This document shows, in pieces, positions 1 to 4,771 of a DNA stretch of 7,821 nucleotides. Both the position numbers and the translations under genes were made by a program. Position 1 is the stretch's first letter. Every line of letters begins with the position of its first letter. Under the pieces are notes generated by a model. The model was given only the letters and a program-made list of their open reading frames with translations. It did not search any database and was not told the origin of the DNA. Source of the DNA: JBGPJM01 sp041485385 (GTDB lineage: Bacteria; Planctomycetota; Phycisphaerae; Phycisphaerales; UBA1924); contig JBGPJM010000222.1 of NCBI GenBank assembly GCA_041485385.1, positions 1 through 7,821 of the forward strand. The letters run 5' to 3'.

Positions 1-260
1 ACGGCGACGGGCGCAGTGAGATCGTCGGGGGCGCCTGGAACGAGCATTTCGGCAGCGGCGCCTCCAACGGCCGCGCCTACCTCTTCCTCTCCTGCCCCGC
101 CGACATGAACGCCGACGGGCGCGTCACCTCCCAGGACTTCTTCGACTTCGTCAACGCCTTCTTCGACGCCGACCCCCGCGCCGACTTCACCCGCGACGGC
201 ACGATCAACTCCCAGGACTTCTTCGAGTACCTCAACGCCTTCTTCGAGGGGTGTCCGTAA
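1..260 (+). CDS. C-terminal end of an FG-GAP beta-propeller protein with GC-type dockerin (5' end outside window)
   Basis: This is the last 85 codons of a gene that begins left of the window; codons are in phase from base 3 and the stop is TAA at 258-260. The visible protein starts in the calcium loop of a final FG-GAP repeat (GDGRSEIVGGAWNEHFG) and runs into a bipartite dockerin: Cys-Pro, then loop DMNADGRVTSQD with helix DFFDFVNAFF, a short spacer, loop DFTRDGTINSQD with helix DFFEYLNAFF, and a closing GCP. Two Ca-binding loops bounded by two cysteines are the hallmark of planctomycete GC-type dockerins. The parent protein is presumably exported and uses the tail for anchoring or assembly; this is inferred from the family and from the intact paralogue at 603-2090. 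The dockerin part is almost identical in DNA to that paralogue, while the propeller part has diverged. Confidence 0.88.
   Translation, partial: GDGRSEIVGGAWNEHFGSGASNGRAYLFLSCPADMNADGRVTSQDFFDFVNAFFDADPRADFTRDGTINSQDFFEYLNAFFEGCP
39..257 (+). repeat. Direct repeat copy 1: dockerin cassette shared by two tandem genes
   Basis: Aligned without gaps to 1869-2087 (constant offset of 1830 bases), this stretch shows about 12 mismatches in 219 bases by eye. The last 195 bases have only about 8 (roughly 96% identity). The 38 bases just before it show about 12 mismatches (roughly 68%). The sharp rise in identity coincides with the end of the propeller and the start of the dockerin. Confidence 0.9.
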
Positions 261-523
261 GGCTGCACTCGCCGCACGGCTCGAACTACGATTACCGGAT
301 TGAGAGGCTCAACTCCGCATCGAGCTCGTTGGCCCCGGTATGGAGTGCGTCTCTCATCTACGACATAGGCTCCGGCCCCGACTACCCGGCGGCGATCCGC
401 GTGAACCCCGATGTTAGCGGCGGCGTCTATCTCCCCGACATCTGTGTGAGCGGCCGCAACACGGGCGCGACCGAGAACGGCCCCAAGTACGCCACGCTCC
501 GCTACATCCAGACCGATCCGTGA
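251..523 (+). pseudogene. 3' remnant of an SBBP-type beta-propeller protein gene
   Basis: The frame from GTG 251 to the TGA at 521-523 would give 90 residues. From about residue 13 it resembles the repeat unit of SBBP/'YDYATIKY'-type beta-propellers: YDYRIERLNS, then VWSASLIYDIGSGPDYPAAI, then GGVYLPDICVSGRNTGA and a closing YATLRY. That is the end of one repeat plus one complete final repeat. No signal peptide, usable start or spaced ribosome-binding site is visible, and the nominal GTG lies inside the last codons of the upstream dockerin gene. Codon choice (ATT, ATA, GTA, GCA, AGT, TCT, GTT) is less GC-biased than in the neighbours. I infer a decayed C-terminus whose 5' part was lost when the dockerin gene end was joined here. 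The alternative, a small expressed hypothetical protein, is less likely. The SBBP resemblance is by eye. Confidence 0.5.
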
Positions 524-535
524 CCTCGTCGACTT

Positions 536-566
536 GCCGCCCGCCGGTCCACAGCCTGCGGGCGGC
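536..566 (+). terminator. Candidate terminator hairpin
   Basis: A perfect 9-bp GC-rich stem, GCCGCCCGC (536-544) with GCGGGCGGC (558-566), encloses a 13-base loop. It lies 13 bases after the SBBP remnant's stop and ends 23 bases before the Shine-Dalgarno site of the next gene. No T-run follows, so it would be a non-canonical terminator or an mRNA 3'-end stabiliser. Confidence 0.4.
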
Positions 567-589
567 TTCGGATCAACAGAATCGTGCTC

Positions 590-595
590 AAGGAG
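590..595 (+). promoter_or_regulatory. Shine-Dalgarno site fixing the start at 603
   Basis: AAGGAG sits 7 bases before ATG 603. It argues for ATG 603 rather than an in-frame TTG at 534, which would place the 5' arm of the 536-566 hairpin in coding sequence and put a non-signal-like stretch in front of the signal peptide. Confidence 0.75.
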
Positions 596-602
596 CGGCT
601 CC

Positions 603-2090
603 ATGACATCCTGGATCAGCGCGTGCAGACGGACCGCACTCTCGGCGAGCGTGCTCCTGACGGGCAGCCCGTCACCCGCACAAACGATCGAGTTCGCGCC
701 GCCAAGCTATCCGGCCACCAGCCACTCCTTCGGGGTCAGCGTCGCCGGGCTCGGAGATGTGGACGGCGACGGCTGGGGCGACGTCGCCGTCGGCGACCCG
801 GGCGGACAGGTTGTGGGCGGGGACCGCGTCGGTCGCGTCTATCTCTATTCAGGCCGCACCCACGCGCTGTGGCGCTCGCTGGCCCCGCCGGGGCCGACGG
901 ACCTCTTCGGGGTCAACTTCGGTTTGACCATCTGCTCGCTGGGCGATGTGGACGGCGACGGGCGAGACGACGTGGCCGTCGGCGCCTCGGCGATGACCGA
1001 GTCCGGGAGCCCGCTCGGCGCGGGCCGTGTGTACGTCTACTCCGGCGCCACGGGCGATCTGCTGTACACGCTGCGCTCCGAGCACGAGTCCGTCGCGCTC
1101 AACTTCGGTTTGGCTCTGGCGCGGGTGCCGGATGCCGACGGCGACGGCGCGGACGACCTGGTCGTCGGCTCGCCGCACGAAGCCGGCGGCGGCGCGGTGT
1201 ACATGTTCTCGGGCGCCACCGGCCAGGTGCTGCGGGTCCTGCCGTCGCCGCCGGGCTGCTGCCAGTTCGGAGAGGTGATCGCGGGCGTGCCGGACCTCGA
1301 CGGCGACGGACGCGGAGACATCGCCGCCACGACGCGCGAGCCGATCGAGCCCGGGTCGGACGTCCACGGCGTGACCTACATCTTCTCGGGTGCGTCGGGA
1401 GAGGTCCTGCACAGGATCCCGAGGTACGGCACAGCACTCTCCGGCATCGGTGACCTCAACAGCGACGGATTCGGCGACATCCTGATTGCGTGGTCCGCCG
1501 GGAACGTCAACGGCGTGATCGACCACTCCGGGTTCGTGCGCGTGGTCTCGGGGGCCAGCGGAGGGGAGATCCGAGTCGTTCTCTCGCCACGCCCGGAGCC
1601 GTCCGGCGAGTTCGGCTTTTCGCTCGCCGGCATGGACGACCGGAACGGCGACGGAGCCGCCGAGATGGTCGTCGGCGCCCTGTGGGAACGCCCCGACGGC
1701 CAGCCGCTGGGCAGCGGCTCGGCGTACCTGCTCTCGGGGGCCACCGGCTCGATGCTGCAGGAACGCGGCTCCCGTCACCCTCAGAACAACGGCATGTTCG
1801 GGGCCTGCGTCGCCGCGGTGCCCGATTGCAACGGAGACGGACGGCCGGAGTTCGTGGTCGGCGCTCCGAACGAGCATTTCGGCAACGGATCGTCCAACGG
1901 CCGCGCCTACCTCTTCCTCTCCTGCCCCGCCGACATGAACGCCGACGGGCGCATCACCTCGCAGGACTTCTTCGACTTCCTCAACGCCTTCTTCGCCGCC
2001 GACCCCCGCGCCGACTTCACCCGCGACGGCACGATCAACTCCCAGGATTTCTTCGAGTATCTCAACGCCTTCTTCGAGGGGTGCCCATGA
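603..2090 (+). CDS. Exported seven-repeat FG-GAP (integrin-alpha-like) beta-propeller protein with GC-type dockerin
   Basis: The product has 495 residues. Residues 1-26 look like a signal peptide (basic CRR, hydrophobic LSASVLL, cleavage near SPA-Q27). Seven FG-GAP repeats follow, each with a calcium loop: DVDGDGWGD 52-60, DVDGDGRDD 115-123, DADGDGADD 177-185, DLDGDGRGD 231-239, DLNSDGFGD 284-292, DRNGDGAAE 346-354 and DCNGDGRPE 408-416. Blades are joined by recurring 'VY-x-(Y/F)-SGATG' strands. Seven is the number in an integrin-alpha propeller, so a closed seven-bladed, Ca-stabilised domain is likely. The tail is a two-loop dockerin bounded by Cys441 and Cys494 (loops 444-455 and 471-482). 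Loop 5 has NSD instead of the usual DGD. No catalytic residues are recognisable; a surface binding or structural role is inferred. It is a tandem paralogue of the gene ending at 260. Confidence 0.93.
   Translation: MTSWISACRRTALSASVLLTGSPSPAQTIEFAPPSYPATSHSFGVSVAGLGDVDGDGWGDVAVGDPGGQVVGGDRVGRVYLYSGRTHALWRSLAPPGPTDLFGVNFGLTICSLGDVDGDGRDDVAVGASAMTESGSPLGAGRVYVYSGATGDLLYTLRSEHESVALNFGLALARVPDADGDGADDLVVGSPHEAGGGAVYMFSGATGQVLRVLPSPPGCCQFGEVIAGVPDLDGDGRGDIAATTREPIEPGSDVHGVTYIFSGASGEVLHRIPRYGTALSGIGDLNSDGFGDILIAWSAGNVNGVIDHSGFVRVVSGASGGEIRVVLSPRPEPSGEFGFSLAGMDDRNGDGAAEMVVGALWERPDGQPLGSGSAYLLSGATGSMLQERGSRHPQNNGMFGACVAAVPDCNGDGRPEFVVGAPNEHFGNGSSNGRAYLFLSCPADMNADGRITSQDFFDFLNAFFAADPRADFTRDGTINSQDFFEYLNAFFEGCP
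1869..2087 (+). repeat. Direct repeat copy 2: dockerin cassette
   Basis: This is the partner of 39-257 at a constant offset of 1830 bases. Over the dockerin part, three differences change an amino acid (V/I, V/L, D/A) and about five are synonymous. The two downstream flanks (after 260 and after 2090) are unrelated, so the similarity stops at the stop codons. Confidence 0.9.
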
Positions 2091-2095
2091 GGGAA

Positions 2096-2155
2096 AGTGA
2101 GCAGTGAGCAGTGAGCAGGAGAGGCCGAGTGAAAAGTGAGAAGTGAAAAGAAGAG
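2096..2155 (+). repeat. Purine-rich heptanucleotide tandem repeat, consensus AGTGARM
   Basis: Three AGTGAGC units occur at 2096, 2103 and 2110. After an 11-base break, AGTGAAA, AGTGAGA and AGTGAAA occur at 2128, 2135 and 2142, followed by a degenerate AGAAGAG at 2149. Almost all bases on the plus strand are purines or the T of each unit. The array starts 6 bases after the stop of the FG-GAP gene and ends 32 bases before the stop of the minus-strand protease remnant, filling the junction between them. Confidence 0.8.
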
Positions 2156-2187
2156 GGCCTCGGCGGCCGGCATGCTCACGCCGGTGG

Positions 2188-2484
2188 TCATGACGCCCAG
2201 GTCGGCCGGATTGGCCGGTGCTTGCCGCCGCCCGCCATGTCGATAAACCCTCCGCAGCCCGGGGGTCCGTTGAGGACGATGTGCCAGCAGGTGACCGCGC
2301 AGTCGGGGCTGATCCAGAAGCAGGTCCCGCCTTCGCGCTCGTGGCCGTGCTTATCGGTGATGGTGATGCGCCCGACGGGCGCGGCGGGATTGGGCTCGGG
2401 GGCGCGAGGGAAATCGGCCAACTGGGCGGTGCAGGGGGCGGCTGCGCAGAGGCCACAGAGGAGGGGCAGGATGGGCGGGCGCAT
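2188..2484 (-). pseudogene. Truncated trypsin-like serine protease with signal peptide (N-terminal fragment only)
   Basis: ATG at 2484 has a well-placed GGAGGA and opens a 98-residue frame. Residues 1-20 form a signal peptide (MRPPILPLLCGLCAAAPCTA). Residues 53-70, GGTCFWISPDCAVTCWHI, match the stretch around the catalytic histidine of trypsin-like proteases (compare G-T-G-F-x-I-S-x-D-x-x-V-T-x-x-H), with His68 as the candidate catalytic residue. The frame ends at 2188, soon after the histidine, so the Asp and Ser of the triad are absent. The adjacent frame continues as PADLGVMTTGVSMPAAEAL before entering the heptanucleotide repeat, which looks like protease 'ADLAVL' sequence and hints at a frameshift as well as 3' loss. 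Four cysteines remain in the would-be mature part (55, 62, 66, 77). I read it as the 5' relic of a protease gene; a functional short secreted peptide cannot be excluded. Confidence 0.6.
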
Positions 2485-2490
2485 GGGTGA

Positions 2491-2496
2491 TCCTCC
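2491..2496 (-). promoter_or_regulatory. Shine-Dalgarno site of the truncated protease gene
   Basis: TCCTCC on the plus strand is GGAGGA on the minus strand, 6 bases before ATG 2484. It selects this ATG over an upstream in-frame start at 2556 and shows that the remnant kept an authentic 5' end. Confidence 0.7.
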
Positions 2497-2685
2497 GTAG
2501 CGCGGCCTGTCTGGGCGGTGAAGGAGGCGAACGATCCGCGCCGCGATTCGCCGCACAGAGACCCCGGGCGGAGGCCGGCGGAGGGCTGGTGCTGATTTAT
2601 TTTGAGCCGTGCGGGGCCAGCGCTACGCGTGAGTAGGTGTCGCGGGTTCGTGCCGGTGTACGGCGCGGCCGCCGCGGGGTACTCA

Positions 2686-2691
2686 AAGGAG
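2686..2691 (+). promoter_or_regulatory. Shine-Dalgarno site fixing the start at 2699
   Basis: AAGGAG ends 7 bases before ATG 2699. It favours that ATG over the TTG at 2693, which lies only one base after the site. Confidence 0.75.
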
Positions 2692-2698
2692 TTTGATC

Positions 2699-3667
2699 AT
2701 GAACAGCCGGAATGTCTGTGCGATCGCCGTGGCGGGGGCGCTGATGCTTGTGCCGCAGGCGCTGGCCCAGAAGGTGAACCAGCCGTGGACGGCGCCGCGG
2801 GGCGCGCATGAATCGCGGGTGATCAGCTGCACCAGCCCCCTGCCGCCCGCGGGGGGGAGCGTCGCCATGGACGACTGGATCTGCCCGGCGAGCGGGGCGA
2901 TCACGCGGGTGCAGTGGTGGGGCATCGTCTCCAGCACCGCCCAGCTCACCCGCCACTACTACGTCGCCGTCTGGAACAACAACGCGGCGACGTGCCGACC
3001 GAACAACGTCATCTACCAGGCGTGCGTGACGCCCACCGCCATCCCCGTCGGCACCGATTGCCGGCAGCGCACCGTCTACCGGTTCAGCGCGGCCCTTCCC
3101 GCGCCCTATTTCACGCAGACCGCGGGCACGCACTACTGGCTGCAGATCTCCGAGGACGACGCCGGCAGCGTGAGGGTCGGCCTCGAGGATTTCCGCTGGT
3201 CGTCGCACCTGCCCATCAACCTCTGCCCGGCCGTGCAGCGCAGCGCCGCCGGCGTCTTCACGCAGCCGACCCCGGACGACTGCCCCGTGCCCGTGGGGAC
3301 CGACCTGGCGTTCCGGCTCTTCGGCACGACGATCGTCGGGGGCATCCCGTTCCCGGGGCTGCTGGTGCCATCGGTCTTCCTCATGCAGATCGAGGACACC
3401 GCCGGCAACGTGCTGGAGACGATCCCGGTCGAGCCCAGCGCCGACGGCAGCTTCGAGGTCGAGCCCGATTCGGGGCCGGGCATGTACAGAATCGAGATGA
3501 TCGGCATGGGACTGACCCGGATGCACGGGGTGCTCATGTTCCAGCCCGATGCCGAGAACGAGCTTGTCCTGTCGCCGCCGTGCATCGCCGACTTCAACGG
3601 CGACGGCACGGTGAACTCCCAGGACTTCTTCGACTTCCTGACGGCGTTCTTCGCCGGTTGCCCGTGA
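2699..3667 (+). CDS. Exported protein of unknown function with single-loop (half) GC-type dockerin
   Basis: The product has 322 residues and no function I can name. Residues 1-23 are a clear signal peptide (hydrophobic IAVAGALML, cleavage ALA-Q24). Residues 54-210 form one domain: SVAMDDWICPASGAITRVQWWG near the start, YYVAVW at 87-92, THYWLQISEDD at 144-154 and AFRLFGT at 204-210. This layout recalls planctomycete secreted domains of the 'ADDF.C...G.I..I..WG' type, but by resemblance only. Residues 225-281 look like a small beta-sandwich of carboxypeptidase-regulatory style (LMQIEDTAGNVLETIPV, then DGSFEVEPDSGPGMYRIEM). The C-terminus, Cys295 to Cys321, holds one Ca loop DFNGDGTVNSQD (298-309) and one helix DFFDFLTAFF, half the tail of the FG-GAP proteins. 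It is probably secreted and retained through that tail. Convergent with rsmH, 26 bases apart. Confidence 0.88.
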   Translation: MNSRNVCAIAVAGALMLVPQALAQKVNQPWTAPRGAHESRVISCTSPLPPAGGSVAMDDWICPASGAITRVQWWGIVSSTAQLTRHYYVAVWNNNAATCRPNNVIYQACVTPTAIPVGTDCRQRTVYRFSAALPAPYFTQTAGTHYWLQISEDDAGSVRVGLEDFRWSSHLPINLCPAVQRSAAGVFTQPTPDDCPVPVGTDLAFRLFGTTIVGGIPFPGLLVPSVFLMQIEDTAGNVLETIPVEPSADGSFEVEPDSGPGMYRIEMIGMGLTRMHGVLMFQPDAENELVLSPPCIADFNGDGTVNSQDFFDFLTAFFAGCP

Positions 3668-3693
3668 CGTGACCGCGCACCGCCCTGGCCCTC

Positions 3694-4644
3694 TCAACCC
3701 GCGAGCCGCGCCCACCGCATCTTTGCGGAGCGCGACCGCGGGTTGTGTTTCTGCTCGGCCTCGCCGGTGATGATCGGCTCGGCGCTGATGTCGGAATAGA
3801 TGCCGCCCCGCTGACCGTCGCGGAAGGCGGCTTTCACTCTTCGATCCTCGCCGCTGTGGAAGCTGATGATGGCGGCGACGCCGCCGGGCCTCAGGACGTC
3901 GGGGAGGACCGCCAGCAGGCGCTCGAGGTTGGCCAGCTCGCGGTTGACGAGGATGCGGAGGGCCTGGAATGTGCGCGCGGCCGGGTGGAGCTTGGCGCCG
4001 GCGGCGCGCTGGATGGTGAAGTCGCGGGCCTCGCAGACGATGGCCATCAGCGCCTCGGTGGTGGTGATGGGGCCGGCCTGGCGACGCTGGACGATGAGCC
4101 GGGCGATCTGCGGGGCGTCGGTCTCGTCGCCGAGCTCGAGCAGCGCCTCGACGAGCTCGGCTTCGCTCATGCGGTTGACCAGGACCGAAGCGGGCTGGCC
4201 GCGGGTGGGGTCCATGCGCATATCGAGCGGGCCCGGGCGCCGGTAGGAGAACCCGCGGGCGGGGTCGTCGATCTGCGTGCTGGCGATGCCGATGTCCGCC
4301 AGGACGGCGTCGACCCTCGCTTCCGCCCCTCCCGCCTCACCCTCCCCCACACCGGCTTGCTGGAGCACGGCGGGGAGGGCCGCGAAGTTGTTGTGGAAGA
4401 GATCGAACGCCGCCCCTCCACCCCCGCCGACCCTCTCGAGCGCGGCGCGGGCCGCGGCGATGTTGGCGGGGTCGAAGTCGATGCCGATGAGGCGGCCGCC
4501 GGGCCGGATGCGCTGGAGGATGGCGGCCGCGTGCCCGCCGAGGCCCAGCGTGCAGTCGACGACCACCTGCCCCGGCCTGGGCGACAGCACTTCGAGCACC
4601 TGTTCGAGGAGGACGGGAACGTGGGGGGCGTCGCGCTTCTTCAC
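3694..4644 (-). CDS. rsmH: 16S rRNA (cytosine1402-N4)-methyltransferase RsmH (MraW)
   Basis: RsmH is a cytoplasmic SAM-dependent enzyme that methylates N4 of C1402 in the 16S rRNA decoding centre. From GTG 4644 the product has 316 residues, close to the family norm of about 310, and begins with the family-typical HVPVLLEQVLEVL. SAM-binding motif I is VDCTLGLGGHAAAIL (29-43) and the following acidic strand is LIGIDFDP (52-59). The signature ADIGIASTQIDDPARGFSYR continues into PGPLDMRMD (117-145). Further family motifs are FQALRILVNREL (226-237), ISFHSGEDRRVK (260-271) and NPRSRSAKMR (301-310). Glycine replaces the usual leucine in FHSLEDR. Low-complexity inserts sit at 73-77 (poly-Gly) and 98-110. 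An in-frame GTG at 4764 would add 40 non-conserved residues and span a hairpin at 4716-4735, so I prefer 4644; its Shine-Dalgarno is weak. No mraZ, ftsL or mur genes adjoin it here. Confidence 0.95.
   Translation of the reverse strand: MKKRDAPHVPVLLEQVLEVLSPRPGQVVVDCTLGLGGHAAAILQRIRPGGRLIGIDFDPANIAAARAALERVGGGGGAAFDLFHNNFAALPAVLQQAGVGEGEAGGAEARVDAVLADIGIASTQIDDPARGFSYRRPGPLDMRMDPTRGQPASVLVNRMSEAELVEALLELGDETDAPQIARLIVQRRQAGPITTTEALMAIVCEARDFTIQRAAGAKLHPAARTFQALRILVNRELANLERLLAVLPDVLRPGGVAAIISFHSGEDRRVKAAFRDGQRGGIYSDISAEPIITGEAEQKHNPRSRSAKMRWARLAG
3695..3745 (+). terminator. Long imperfect hairpin at the convergent dockerin/rsmH junction
   Basis: Outer stem CAACCCGCG (3695-3703) pairs perfectly with CGCGGGTTG (3737-3745). 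Inside it, CGCG (3707-3710) pairs with CGCG (3731-3734), and CCGCA (3715-3719) pairs with TGCGG (3724-3728) around loop TCTT. On the plus strand it begins 28 bases after the dockerin gene's stop and is followed by TGTTTCTG, so it may end that transcript. It also lies within the 3' coding end of rsmH, touching its stop codon. Confidence 0.5.
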
Positions 4645-4715
4645 TCCGGCGGATGATAAGGACGGGCGCGGGCGGGGGCTGATCTCGCGGGAGACGAAGG
4701 CTCGCACGCGCGGCG

Positions 4716-4735
4716 CACGGGCGGAGACGCCCGTG
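4716..4735 (-). terminator. Candidate terminator hairpin between S9 peptidase and rsmH
   Basis: A perfect 8-bp stem, CACGGGCG (4716-4723) with CGCCCGTG (4728-4735), encloses a 4-base loop (TCTC on the minus strand). In the minus direction it begins 36 bases after the peptidase stop and lies upstream of the chosen rsmH start. No T-run follows. Its place supports two separate transcripts, or at least a boundary, and the shorter rsmH reading frame. Confidence 0.45.
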
Positions 4736-4771
4736 AGACTCACGGCCGGGACGGACCGTGCCACTGCGTGG

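Larger units (their letters stand above)
2485..2698. other. Divergent intergenic region between protease remnant and third dockerin gene
   Basis: These 214 bases separate two divergent starts and should carry promoters for both. The only AT-rich patch in an otherwise GC-rich stretch is TGATTTATTTTGA (2593-2605), a plausible place for strand opening. I cannot match a convincing pair of -35/-10 boxes to either gene. Confidence 0.35.

Noticed and set aside
584..1453. Arginine-rich plus-strand frame within the FG-GAP gene
   Set aside because: This is an out-of-frame reading of GGC/GAC-rich calcium-loop codons; poly-Arg runs with no signal or domain.
2096..2155. Possible CRISPR array
   Set aside because: Units are 7 bases long and contiguous, with no unique spacers and no cas genes nearby.
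1907..2191. Short minus-strand protein with repeated SLLTFHS-type peptide
   Set aside because: The peptide repeats are the translation of the AGTGARM array read antisense and then of the dockerin cassette read antisense.
849..2456. Long minus-strand open frame (535 codons) opposite the FG-GAP gene
   Set aside because: It runs across the FG-GAP gene, the heptanucleotide repeat and the wrong frame of the protease remnant. The repetitive FG-GAP motifs on the plus strand explain its apparent regularity.
2593..2605. AT-rich patch as a promoter -10 region
   Set aside because: It is the only AT-rich spot in the divergent region, but no spaced -35 partner is visible on either strand, so it is mentioned only in the intergenic entry.
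2597..3715. Minus-strand open frame (372 codons) opposite the third dockerin gene
   Set aside because: The plus strand has a Shine-Dalgarno, a signal peptide and a dockerin tail. The minus reading has only His/Arg/Asp/Gly-rich low-complexity sequence.
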